64,000 bases of DNA from Allomyces macrogynus ATCC 38327 (Eukaryota; Blastocladiomycota; Blastocladiomycetes; Blastocladiales; Blastocladiaceae): positions 557,147-621,146 of the forward strand of contig GG745347.1 of NCBI GenBank assembly GCA_000151295.1, in the 5' to 3' direction. The notes below the pieces were generated by a model. That model worked only from the letters and a program-made list of their open reading frames with translations. It searched no databases and was not told the origin of the DNA. This document shows, piece after piece, positions 54,340 through 64,000 of this stretch (positions within the stretch are counted from its first letter, which is position 1; every line of letters starts with the position of its first letter). The position numbers and the translations under genes were made by a program.

Positions 54340-57300
54340 TTAGAAGTAACCCGGCGGCATGAACCCTGTGGCGCCCGTCGGCTGCACGCCCATCATGGGC
54401 GGCGGCATCATCGACGCGCCAGTCGGCTGCATCCCGATCCCGGGCCCGGCCGTGATCATGAGCGGCATCGCCGGTGGGCCCGGCAAGATCGGGACCGCCA
54501 TGTCCTGCTTCTCCTTTTCCTCCTCCTTCTTGGTGCGCTGCGTGTTGGCGACGACGAGCTCGTCGACCTTGCCCGTGTACTCGCGCACCATCTGCACGAC
54601 ATACGGCATCGCTGCATCGAGCCATCCGCGGCGCCACGCGAGCTCGAGCACGACGTCCGGCCGCACCAGGTCGTAGCACGTGTAGAGCATCGCGGCAAAG
54701 CACTCGCGCTTGTTCTGCGCCAGGAAGAAGTCCATGAGTTCCTCGGCGACCGTCGCGTCGCGCGACTCGGCCGCCGTCTCCATGGCGTCCTTGTAGAGCG
54801 CGTCCTGCTTGGACAGCGCAATGGCTTGCTTCCACCGCTTGGCGCGCTTGTAGAGGTGCGCGGCAATTCGGCGGAACTCGAGAAGCTCGTGCTTGGCCAA
54901 CCGCTGCGCGAGCGCCATGCCGTCGAAATTGTCGTGTGCGTCGACCGTGTCGCGCAGCGACTGGAAGTCCTCCTCCTCGATCAACAGGTCGTGGTAGGCC
55001 TGGTTGACCGCGGCGTTGTTAGTGCCAAGCACCGAGACGAGGTACGGCTTGATAAGCGGAATGTTGTCCGACTTGAGCATCATTTGCACGACGCGCGTAT
55101 GGTCGATCCGCGGCGTCAAGACACCCAACAAGTCGTTGATGAGCATCGGGTGCTCGTCGAGGTAGAACCGCAGCGCCTTGTAGTAAATCTCCACGTTCGA
55201 GACCTTGACGACAATGTCCTTGAACTGCGCGTGGTCCCAGGCGGCCGCCGCGTGCGACATCATGGTCAGCGCGGCATTATCAAACTCGTCGTACTTGGTG
55301 TAGAGGAAGACGAGCGCCGACCACAAGTGCGCCTGCTCGGTCGCGCGAATCACCTTGGGGATGTTGATGCGCTGCCAGTAGAGCTTGAGGTGCTCGTCGA
55401 GCTTGCCCGGGTGGTACTTGGTGTACTGGATCGCGAGTTCCGTGAACATGCCCATGTGTGCGCGCTCCAGGTTCAGCGACGCCTCGAGCAGCGCCATGAC
55501 CTGGTCAAAGTACCCGAGCCGCTCGTAGAGCTTGCACACGCCGTCGAGCTCCTCAGCGTGAATCACCAAGTTCAGACCGCAAATTTGCGCGAGCTTGAAC
55601 TCTTGCTGCTCGACGCACACGGCATGCACCTCCTTCCACACCTTGGTCGAGTTGGCCTTGCGCGCACAGTCGACGGCGTTCTGGAACTCCTTGAGGTAGA
55701 CGAGCGTCGACGCGAGCCGCGCCCAGTTCGACACGTTCGTGAACAGGATCTTGGCCGCCTCGTAGAGCTGGTCGGCAAAGCACCGCTCGCCGACGACCGA
55801 CACCTGCGCAATGTTGGGCTGGTGCACAAACTCTTCGAGTTCCGGCAACCGGTTCGTCTTGGCAAAGCAGTAGAGCAGTTCCGACTCGATCAGCGCCTCG
55901 CGCAGCTGCTTGCGCGCCATTTGCAAGTAACTGATCAGCTCGTCAAACTTGGCCGCCCGCGACGCAATCGCAATCACCTGCATCCAGTTACCCGGGTCGT
56001 CAGCGCGCAGGTACGACTGAATCGCCTCGGCGACGCGCAAGTCGGCGAGCTGCGCGCGCGCCAAGATCGACCAGACTTCCTTGAGATCCACGCGGTCGGC
56101 GTACTCTTCGGCGCGGTCGAGCGCGCCCATGTGGTCGACGAGCACGGCAATCGCCTTGTCGTGCACGTTGTACTTCTTGTAGATGACAAACGCCTCCTCG
56201 TAGAGCTCGCCCGTCAGCGCAATCTCGGCAATCTGCGGCGCGTCGTAGTTCGACAGTCGCTCAATGTACTCCATGACCTTGGCCTTGTTGGCCTGGATCG
56301 CCGTCAAAATCAGCAGGTTCTGCAGGTTGCGGTTGTCGTTGAACGCCGAGTTTTCGAGCACAATCTTCTCGAGCAGCTCCATGAGCTCGTTCGGCAGCTG
56401 TGCCTCCATGAACGCCTTGACCGTCGACGACACGTCCTCCGGGTCCTGCGTCTCCGGCAACGCCGTGGCCACGACCTGGTCGATCAATGCGCGCCGGTAC
56501 TGGTTCGTCTCGGCGAGCACCATGGCCCACAGCGCCTTGTCGCGGCGCTTGACGAGGTACCGTGCCTGGTGCTTGAACATCGACTCCTGGTTCGTGATAT
56601 TGATCAATTCCACGTCGCACTGGCCCTGCTGGTAGGCGATGAACGCCAGGTACGGATCGCGCTTCTCGCAGTACTTGCCGACAATGCGCGGGTCGTAGAG
56701 CTTGTTCTCCTTCAAGAAGGCCTCAGGGTTGTTGTTCGAGTCAATGTAGATCTTGGCCAGCGCATTGAACACGGCCGGGTCCTGCGACCCTTCCTTGACC
56801 TTCATCTCGAGCCACGGCAAAAGCAGCTTGAGCCGGTTGCGCTGCTCGACTTCCGCGACCAACGCGTCGAGCGGAATCGCCTGCGCGCGCACCGAGACCA
56901 ACAGGTTCTTGATCGTCGCCTCGTCGCAGTCCACGTCGAGCAGCGCGCCAATCACCGCGGGCGTCCGGGCCGGGTTCACCTTTTGCACGTAGATTTCAAT
57001 GTACTTGAACAGGTTGCTCTTGTAGAGGTAGAGGACGAGATCGTGCACGAAATCGAACCGGTCGCAGACAATGATCAGCGGCAACTGGTCCGTGAGCTTG
57101 GCCTCCTTGAGGAAGTTCTTGACCTTTTCCGGATCGTAGTAGTTGGACTCGCGGCAAATGCGTTCGACTTCCTTGGTCTGGCCGGTCCGGCACGCCGCCT
57201 GGATGTACTTGAAGTGCACGTCCGGGTCGGTCGAGAAGTTGACGGTCGCGCCGAGGTAGTAGTAGAGCCCCTCGAACGTCTTGAACTGCTCGAAAATCGC

Positions 57301-59610
57301 AATCAGATTCGCGGCGCCGAGCTGCTCCGAGTACTTGATGGCGATCTGGATGCAAATCTGCAGGTTCTGCCGCAGGTTGACCGTGAGCATTTCGCGCAAA
57401 CACTCGAGCGACTGTTCGACCGACAGCCGGCCAAAGTAGTTGACGACCCACTCGGGCTGCAGCAAGTGCGTGTGGATGATCGTGCGCTTGATGTCGTAAA
57501 TGTCCGTGTAGTGCTCGAGCGCGCGCTGGAAGAGCCCAGCCTTTTCGCACAGCTGCGCGATGTGCGCCTTGTCGTAGTGCGAGAACATTTGGTTGCCGAG
57601 AATCGCGTCGGCGACTTGCGGCGCGTGCATCAGGTTCATTTCGAGCAGTCGCGTCTGCAGCGGACCCTGCTCGGGCTTGTTGTCCTTGAGCGCCTCGAGC
57701 AAGAACGCCGTCGCCTGCTGAATCATGTTGACCGACAAAAACACGTCGGTGATCTGCTCGATCGAGAGCAGCGGCGGGTCGGCCTGCACGAGCTTGGCCG
57801 CAAACTCCGCGCCCTTGTCCGGGTTGATGCGCATAATCGATTGCAGCAAAAACAGGTAATCGGGCGTGTGCCCCACCTTTTGCGCATATAGCACAATCTT
57901 GTCGAACTGGCCCGTCTCGGCAAAGCACTGAATCACCTTGTGCGGCACATTCGCGCGCAGGTAGATCGACAGTGCCAGCGTCACGTCGTACTGCTTGACA
58001 ATGTCGCCGAGCTCCTCGGAACACGTGAGCTTCTCCTCCTTGAGCCACTTTTCGAGCAGCTGCTTGCGTCCTTGGATCAAGATCGGCCGCGCCAGCTCGA
58101 GCGTCTCCATCTTATTCAAGTCGCCCTTTTCCAGCAGCACGCCAAAGTACTGCAGCAGCGGCGACACTTGGTTCGGCTGGCCTTGCGCTTGCCGCAACTG
58201 CTCGAGCGTCTGCGGCGTGCGCAAGATGCCGCGCGGCGACGTGGCCGCGACCTTGGCCGCCTCGAGGTACTGGCCCGTCATGAACAACTGGTTGAACTTT
58301 TGCACGTACAAGTCGTCGGCGCCCGCGAGGTTGCCGCGCGCAGCAAGCTTGAGCGCCAAGTCGACATTGTTGAGCACGCCGAGAATGTAGGGCACGGCAT
58401 TGGCCTCGTCGAGCGAGACCGAGAGCACTTGGCCCTTTCGGTTGACGCCGATAATCCCCGACGTGGCCTCGTACTCGGCAGTCACAAACACGGTCTCGCC
58501 CGAAATGCGGTTCATGTAGATGCACGTGGCGGTCTCGAGATCGTAGAGGTGCAAGAACCCAAACTTGGTCACGACAAAGACGACGCCGAACCGCTGCGAG
58601 ACTTGCATGGCCACCGGGAAGTCGGACACGGCCTCGGGTGGGAAAAACAGGTCGACCGCCTTTTTCGGGAACACCGGGTTGCCTTCCTTCTTGTCGATTT
58701 CAATAATATGCAACTTGGCGCCCGTCGGCGTGCGCACCGAGAACGTGAACAGCGACGTCGGGTGCGGCGCGTTCTCGAGCTGCAGTTCCGCGAAAGCACC
58801 AGCATGGCCCTCGATCGTCTGCGTCACGCCACGGTCCGTGTTGTACAACTGGATCGTGCCAACAACGCGGCCTTGTTGCGCGGCAATGCCCACGAGGAAC
58901 ATCCAGTTCTCGGCCGCGTTCGTGCGGTAGTTGATGATTTGCGACCCGGCGAGTGTCGCGTGCCGGTCAAAGACCTTGACGGGCGGCGCGTCGGCAACAC
59001 CGTCAATCGACCAGTGGTAGACGGCGGTCTCCGTGACCAACCCGAGCTTGGTCTTGGAGATCCACTTCCAAAAGACCACGTCCTCGGGCATGGCGAAAGC
59101 CGTGACCTTGGCCTTGGCGTCGAGGTTGAAGACTTGAAGCTGGCGGCCGGCTATCAGATTCGTGAGAAGCGCGAGGTCAGCTTCGTGCTCAGAACCGTGC
59201 GAGCGCGCGACGCGATCCAACGCGCCGAGAAGTATCCAAAAACGATGTACCCTTGAGCGCAATGATCTTGGTGGCCGGGTGCATGATGGCCGCATCGGCG
59301 GTGATTGGGCGGCGCAGAATGTTGCCCGTGTCCGCCAGGTCAATGATCACGACCTGGTTGGCATCGCCCACCTTGTCGCGCACGCAAATGTACTTGTCGG
59401 ATTCCATGGTGAGCGTGTTGAAGCTGATCGACGCCGGGTTGATCCCGAGCGCCGGGAGCTGGTGGATTGGGACAAGGAAGGGGGGGGGGGGGGGGGGGGG
59501 CAGATCATCAGCATGAGCGGCACAAGGAGCGTGGGGATAGAAGAGGGCGAGCGCGGGAGCGATCGTACCTGCACATGCTCCTGGAACGTGATGGGCAGTC
59601 GCTCGGCCAT
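54340..59610 (-). CDS. CHC1: Clathrin heavy chain
   Basis: Forms the triskelion legs of clathrin coats in endocytosis and Golgi-endosome traffic. Exons 59569-59610, 59251-59458 and 54340-59150 give 1686 aa, close to the usual 1650-1680. Exon 1 encodes [14 protein letters not shown]; splicing restores [40 protein letters not shown] and later [18 protein letters not shown], the start of the seven-bladed propeller. Other blocks: [67 protein letters not shown]-type linker ([14 protein letters not shown]), then CHC repeats such as [51 protein letters not shown] in the legs. The C-terminal tail is Pro/Gly/Met-rich ([23 protein letters not shown]) in place of the animal QPQ tail. Intron 1 carries a long C run. 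Confidence 0.97.
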
Positions 59611-60325
59611 GGTGGTGGTGGAAGCGGTTGTGCGGCGGTCAAGGACAAGAGCAGGACAGGATCAGGCGCCACGCCAGCAGCAGGCGGGCAGGTTGCAGGC
59701 GACTCGGGAGCAGCAGCAGCAGCAGCGGGGGAACGCGCGCTTGCGTGCAGTCGCGGCACCGGCAGGTCGAGGGTGACGGCCGGATTGGGTGCGACGCGTC
59801 GATCGGTCGGTCAGCCAGCAACGGCGACGCGGCGAGAGCTTGGATCAACGCGTCGGGAACGGCGGCGTGCGGGTGCGGGCGGTGAATGCGGCAAGTCGCG
59901 CGCGACGAGGCGTGCGGGCGTGGTCAGAGCGCACGGCGCGTTATTCGGCCAGTGGGGTCGCGCGCGTCGCTGTCGCTGGTGGTGGTGGTGGTGGTGGCGA
60001 CGCAGGCCAGTCGTGTGGAGTGGGGTGCTGCGTTGGGAGCGGCGCCGTCACGCGTCGGGTGAGATTGGCTGGAAGCGCTCCAAGAAACGCTGCCAAAAAC
60101 CAGACTGTTCGAGTCGGTGGGCTTTTCGACCATGTTTTGCAGCTTGTTCCCACCCGCTTTCTGATCCGCATTTCCTCTCGCGCCGCAACCGCGAATTCGT
60201 GGCAGTCACGTGAAGAAAAGTCCTTCACAAGTCACAGCCGAATTCCTTCATCTTTGCATTCGAATTGCTTCTATTTGGCGCCGATATGACGGCCCCTCCG
60301 ACTCCGTTGTAGGGGGGGGGGGGGG
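59611..60325. other. Intergenic region upstream of clathrin heavy chain
   Basis: About 715 bases upstream of the clathrin start with no supported gene. Low-complexity patches include GCAGCAGCAGCAGCAG (about 59712) and GGTGGTGGTGG (about 59978). It ends in a run of G against the gap. Confidence 0.4.
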
Positions 60326-60425
60326 NNNNNNNNNNNNNNNNNNNNNNNNNNNNNNNNNNNNNNNNNNNNNNNNNNNNNNNNNNNNNNNNNNNNNNNNNNN
60401 NNNNNNNNNNNNNNNNNNNNNNNNN
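60326..60425. other. Assembly gap (100 N) flanked by G runs
   Basis: Exactly 100 N, so its length is unknown. The left flank ends in about 13 G and the right flank begins with 7 G. The sequence probably broke in a long G/C homopolymer or G-rich repeat. Confidence 0.99.
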
Positions 60426-60631
60426 GGGGGGGTAGGTCTGCGATCAGCCGAGTGGAACGCGCGGGGACGCAACGTTTGCGGGGCGGCGCCACGCGACCAA
60501 AATTGCACGGTGTCCATCGTTGGTGACACGCCGGTTCGCATGTCTTGGACAATGGTATGCACCGACGCGGGCGCCGCCGTCTGTGAGCCGGCAGCGCACT
60601 CGGTCGGCCTTGACGTGACGCGCCGGTCGCG

Positions 60632-62081
60632 TCATGAGCGAACTGAGACTTGCACGCCCCCACTCGATCTTGCACCATTTGCCTGTGGCGCGGAGTCCAT
60701 GGCGCGCGCAGCCAATGCCCTGGCCACGTCTGGGGCAACCACGTTCAATGCCGCAACCGCGTCTGCCTCGTCGCGGACCAGCGCCGCGGCGTCACTGGGT
60801 GCCAGGAACGGGACCGCGCGCGCGGCAATGTCTGGTAGGGTGTGCTCGAGCGCAGTCGTGGCCAGTGCGCGAACGGCCACTTTCGAGTCTATCCGTGCAG
60901 AGGAGAAAAATCTGTCGGCGATGAGAGGGAGAGGAGAGAACGTGGAGTGGTACACGGACCGGCACGGTGGAGCCTGGCAACGACCTGGTGCGCGTCGAGG
61001 TGCGATGTGAGCTGCGCGACAAGTTGCACCCAGCACCCAGCGAGCCCGCCGGGACGGGAGAGGTGCGCGTCGCGCGCGATTGATGGCCACTGGCACATAA
61101 AGACGCGCACGAGCGCGGTGCCGTGCAGGTCTGTAACGTCGAGTTGTAGCGTGAGCCTCGGACGAAATCAAAGAACCCATTCAAGGCAAAGAAAAAGCAC
61201 CCAGCAGCGCCTGCCATTCGGGCCCGATCATTGCAAACGTGCCAAGCGCCTTGACCACCAACTCGGCCACTGCCCACGTCAGACCAGCATCGGGACCGAC
61301 GAGCGCCGTAGCGAGCCGGTTGACGGCACCCTGAACCGTTTCGCGCGGGACGACGGGGAATGCTGCGTCCATTCCTGGTTCCGGGTCGAGCGCGAGCCTG
61401 CTGTGCAGCGTCCATGTCCATGCTGTCGCCACGGGGACAGCAGAGGCCAAGAGGGTGGGTGACCGCGTCGCGGTAATGATTGCGAGCACGTGGTCGAGGG
61501 CGCGGGCGTCGAGGACGGCGATGAGCAACGGCAGGGAGGCCGACGGGTCTTTGGGCAGCGCCGAGTGGAGCGTCAGGAAGAGGCTGCAGGGACCAGAGGA
61601 TCAGCAACGACCAACTGGGATCAACGGAGAGGAGCAACACAGCGCACCGAAAACAGGTGGTGAGCAAGCGCGCGTCCGGGTCCGACAAAAACGTCGGGAG
61701 CACCACCTCGACAAACGGCGCATGGTCGACCAGGGCCTTGGCCGCGGTGGGGGACCGTGCGGCATTGGCGAGAATGGCCAAGCAGCGGTCGCGCACGTGT
61801 GCGAGCGTCTCGACTGCACTGTCATTGCCGGCCATTTGGTCGGACGGCACGGATTCGGCCAGAATCTTGAGCACGACATCGACATAAGCCTGGTCACGGC
61901 AGAGCACGGCTTCGGCAACTTCAGCGCCGGTGGTCGGGTCGGCCAGGGCCTCGCGCAGCGTGGCGAGCGGGCCCATAATGTCGACCTCGTTGGCGAGCAC
62001 AGCGTGCGCCGCCGACGGGCTGTTGGAGAGTGTGCGGGCGAGTGCACGGATCGCTTCTTGCGCCGAAGTTGCGGCGGTCAT
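60632..62081 (-). CDS. Helical-repeat (ARM-like) protein of unknown function
   Basis: Not assigned to a family. Exons 61648-62081, 61201-61583, 60956-61130 and 60632-60911 all close in frame and give 423 aa; the last intron (60912-60955) is only 44 bases. The whole protein is built of Ala/Leu/Val-rich helices of about 15-20 residues in pairs, as in armadillo/HEAT alpha-solenoids. Examples are AQEAIRALARTLSNSPSAAHAVLA, IMGPLATLREALADP, VRDRCLAILANAARSPTAAKALVDH, DHVLAIITATRSPTLLASAVPVA, AVAELVVKALGTFAMIGPEWQALL, and SKVAVRALATTALEHTLPDIAARAVPFLAPSD. The repeat ..LA.lAN.A.sp.a...lv..apfv. is close to Rap1GDS1/ataxin-10-type ARM units, but no diagnostic segment was found. There is no signal peptide or membrane span. 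Confidence 0.6.
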
Positions 62082-62673
62082 GGTGGGCAATCGTAGCTGG
62101 CTCGGGTGTCGCTGGTGGTGCTGGTCGACTTGCTGCTCCAATAATCGGTGCCTTGCTTCTGGTTTCTCGTCGAGCGCGCTCTCGCCGCAGATCACGACAG
62201 CGCTCGGACGACAACACGACAGACGAGGGAGTTGAGAGGGCGACTCTCACCGGCACACCAACGCACGTGTGCCCTCTCGATCATGGCGCGAGACGTCCCT
62301 CAACACCGTTGTGAGACTGCTGTCCGTGCACCGCGCTGTAGCGCACCCGCCATCGCACACCCGCCAACGCACATCCGTCTTCGCGCTGTCGACCCGCCGG
62401 TAGTCCCCCGGTCGCCTCGTGCGCGACGCGCTGGCCCGCCGAACCAGCTTCTGCCTGTCTTTGCGCGAGTTCCTGGGTTCCCAAGCAGGCGCTGCTGATT
62501 GTAATCCTGATCCGTCGCGCTTCGCTCCCTCAACCGCCATGGTATCTAGTTTGTATCAAGCATGACCCCCCCCCCCCCCCCCACCCGATCCCAGAAATCC
62601 ATGCTCAAAATGAACAAAATAGAAATCAACCAAAGAAAGCATCCGACGCGGCGAGCGTGTCGAACGCGCGCAA
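62082..62673. other. Intergenic region with C homopolymer
   Basis: About 590 bases between the helical-repeat gene start and the end of the proline-rich ORF. It contains a run of about 15 C at 62567-62581. No gene is supported. Confidence 0.45.
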
Positions 62674-63489
62674 TCACGCGGCCGCCGCATGCGCCTGCGA
62701 TCCTGCATGCCGGTCGCGCATGCCGCCGATAGAGGTGTACCTCTGCCGCTGCCGCTGCCGCACGGGCACAACGGGGACCAGGGGCACGAGCGGCCTTGCC
62801 GCGCCGCGTTCTGCTACTGCACAAGCGCGTGTCGGGACCGGCCAGACCCCACTAGTCGCGCGCAACTCGTCGACCGCTATCCGCGGCGGCGCGCAATCGG
62901 CCGCAGGGACCGTGAGCGCGGGCGACGTGGGTGTCGGCGGGGTTGGCGGCAGTCCAGCGTCAACGCACGCGGGGGACGTCCAGAATTCGCGCGGTCCCGC
63001 GGGTGCGGGTCTAGGCACCGTCCAGAACTCGCGCGGCGTTGGCGGTGTCGACGATGCCGGTGTCGTCGTCGTCGCGGCACGCGGTCCCGGTCGCGCGTAG
63101 GGTGAGCATGCGTCTGCGCGTGCGTGCGCGTGCGCGACGCGGGTCGCCGCCGCGGGCGTGCGGAACACGAGCGCGTGCGGTGGCCGAGGGGGCGGTGGTG
63201 GTGGTGGTGGTGGTGATGGGACCCACGTGTCAAACTCACGCGCGTCGGATCGGCGACTGGGTGCAGCGACCGACGTGGGTGGTGAGAGCATGCCCGTGTT
63301 ACAGTGGGTCGCCGCCGGGTGCCAGGACGGGTACGGGTAGGCGTATAAGTAGTGCTGTGCGATCGCGCCGGGCATGCCGACCGCGACGGGGTCGTTGCGC
63401 GCGGGTCGTGCAAGGTACGGCGCGAGTCGAGGTGCTTCTGAGAGAGGGGGGCGCGTTAGCCTTGTTGCGCAGCGCCAGATGAGGGGCAC
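62674..63489 (-). CDS. Proline-rich hypothetical protein with repeated REFWT motif
   Basis: Not recognised. The frame is open for about 270 codons and ends GSQAHAAAA. The right-hand end is uncertain: no good ATG lies at its start (the apparent start is GTG), so an upstream exon is likely. The protein is mostly disordered Pro/Ala/Thr/Arg. Tyr/Pro segments (HYLYAYPYPSWHP) precede a poly-Pro run of about 10. Three similar short motifs follow: REFDTWVP, PREFWTVP and PREFWTSP, about 100 and 16 residues apart. Such spaced aromatic motifs suggest binding to a repeated partner, but this is inference. GC-rich low-complexity DNA can yield open frames by chance, so confidence is low. Confidence 0.35.
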   Translation of the reverse strand: MPLIWRCATRLTRPPLSEAPRLAPYLARPARNDPVAVGMPGAIAQHYLYAYPYPSWHPAATHCNTGMLSPPTSVAAPSRRSDAREFDTWVPSPPPPPPPPPRPPHALVFRTPAAATRVAHAHARADACSPYARPGPRAATTTTPASSTPPTPREFWTVPRPAPAGPREFWTSPACVDAGLPPTPPTPTSPALTVPAADCAPPRIAVDELRATSGVWPVPTRACAVAERGAARPLVPLVPVVPVRQRQRQRYTSIGGMRDRHAGSQAHAAAA

Positions 63490-64000
63490 AGGCCCGCGTG
63501 GTACCCGGCGAAGCTGGCCGAAAAAGAGGGGGGAGGGGGGAACACGGACTCGGCATTGGTTGTTTGAACTTGGTTGGTGATCACGGTGTTTCGAATTTGG
63601 TCGGTGGCCGGTATCGCGGAAGCAGGTAATTGCAGCCGGATGGTGAAGGAGGACGCTGGTGTCTTGTCGTTTGGTTGCCCTGCTACGTGTTGCTGCTATT
63701 CCCCCCGTCGTCGTCGCCGTAGATCGTGATGCGTGCTGATCGCCACCGTGGAGGTCTGTCTCGGAGCGCGGAGGGGGGGGAGGGGCTGCTTTATACAGCC
63801 AGCCTGCTGCTGCTGACGACGACGACGCGCGGCCGTGTCCCCCCGTCGACGTTCAAACCAACCCAAATTCGGTTCGTCGTACCGGCCGGCGCGCCGCCGC
63901 CACGACCGTTGCCGTCGTTCTCGGCCCCGTTTCGTGCATGGGACCCGCCACCGACGTTGGCCTGCCGATCCCGGGGAAGGTCCCACGCCCACGCACGATT
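63490..64000. other. Right end of window, no supported gene
   Basis: About 510 bases. The frames present are short or low-complexity Arg-rich readings. Any exon of the neighbouring proline-rich gene here could not be identified. Confidence 0.4.

Noticed and set aside
54826..57891. 1021-codon open frame antisense to clathrin heavy chain, and 57940-59256 (438 codons)
   Set aside because: Same shadow effect. No family resemblance, and the clathrin reading on the other strand is unambiguous.

Overview
The window looks like a piece of a GC-rich nuclear genome from a flagellated (zoosporic) fungus. The gene set is fungal: a Cho2-type phosphatidylethanolamine methyltransferase, an Rpd3-class deacetylase, ATP synthase subunit e and a Ypp1/TTC7 scaffold. 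Enkurin, IFT20 and a centrin, all tied to flagella or basal bodies, lie next to one another. A Blastocladiomycota source (Allomyces/Catenaria-like) fits the GC content, the short introns and the flagellar genes, but this is inference. Gene density is high. Genes are on both strands and typically carry 1-7 introns, mostly 52-130 nt. Two runs of 100 N are assembly gaps.

Layout: 1-1407 (-) urocanate hydratase, cut by the window edge; 1408-3242 non-coding, with a striking CpG-free patch; 3243-3972 (-) NC2beta/Dr1; 4636-6148 (+) mitochondrial acetyl-CoA acetyltransferase; 6651-10755 (+) TTC7/Ypp1 scaffold; 11154-11489 (+) ATP synthase subunit e; 12232-14365 (-) pescadillo; 14757-16123 (+) unknown, possibly a divergent mitochondrial carrier; 16229-23145 (-) DNA polymerase epsilon catalytic subunit; 23588-25601 (+) Rpd3 histone deacetylase; 25707-27597 (-) Rad60/Esc2/NIP45-type SUMO-like protein; 29081-29925 (-) Mpv17 family; 30815-33947 (+) Cho2, broken by a gap.

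The second half holds: 34280-35099 (-) a degenerate Rho GTPase copy and 35620-36490 (-) its intact neighbour; 37054-37908 (+) a single-domain ZPR1-type zinc-finger protein; 38380-40219 (-) ATP synthase alpha; 40723-41994 (+) enkurin; 42157-42842 (-) IFT20; 43134-43799 (+) centrin; 44149-46445 (-) a coiled-coil ORF and a decayed relative; 47286-49016 (-) a DUF707 type II membrane protein; 50080-52454 (-) Hsp90 with a one-base frameshift; 53026-53869 uncertain ORFs; 54340-59610 (-) clathrin heavy chain; 60632-62081 (-) an unrecognised helical-repeat protein; about 62674-63489 (-) a proline-rich ORF.

Most genes are housekeeping: replication, chromatin, transcription, ribosome biogenesis, mitochondrial ATP synthesis, lipid synthesis, endocytosis and chaperoning. 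No mobile element, CRISPR array or prokaryotic-type defence system is visible. The points most worth a second look are the flagellar gene cluster, the GTRCGY splice donors, the CpG desert, the decayed Rho copy, the helical-repeat and carrier-like orphans, and the probable assembly errors in HSP90 and CHO2.
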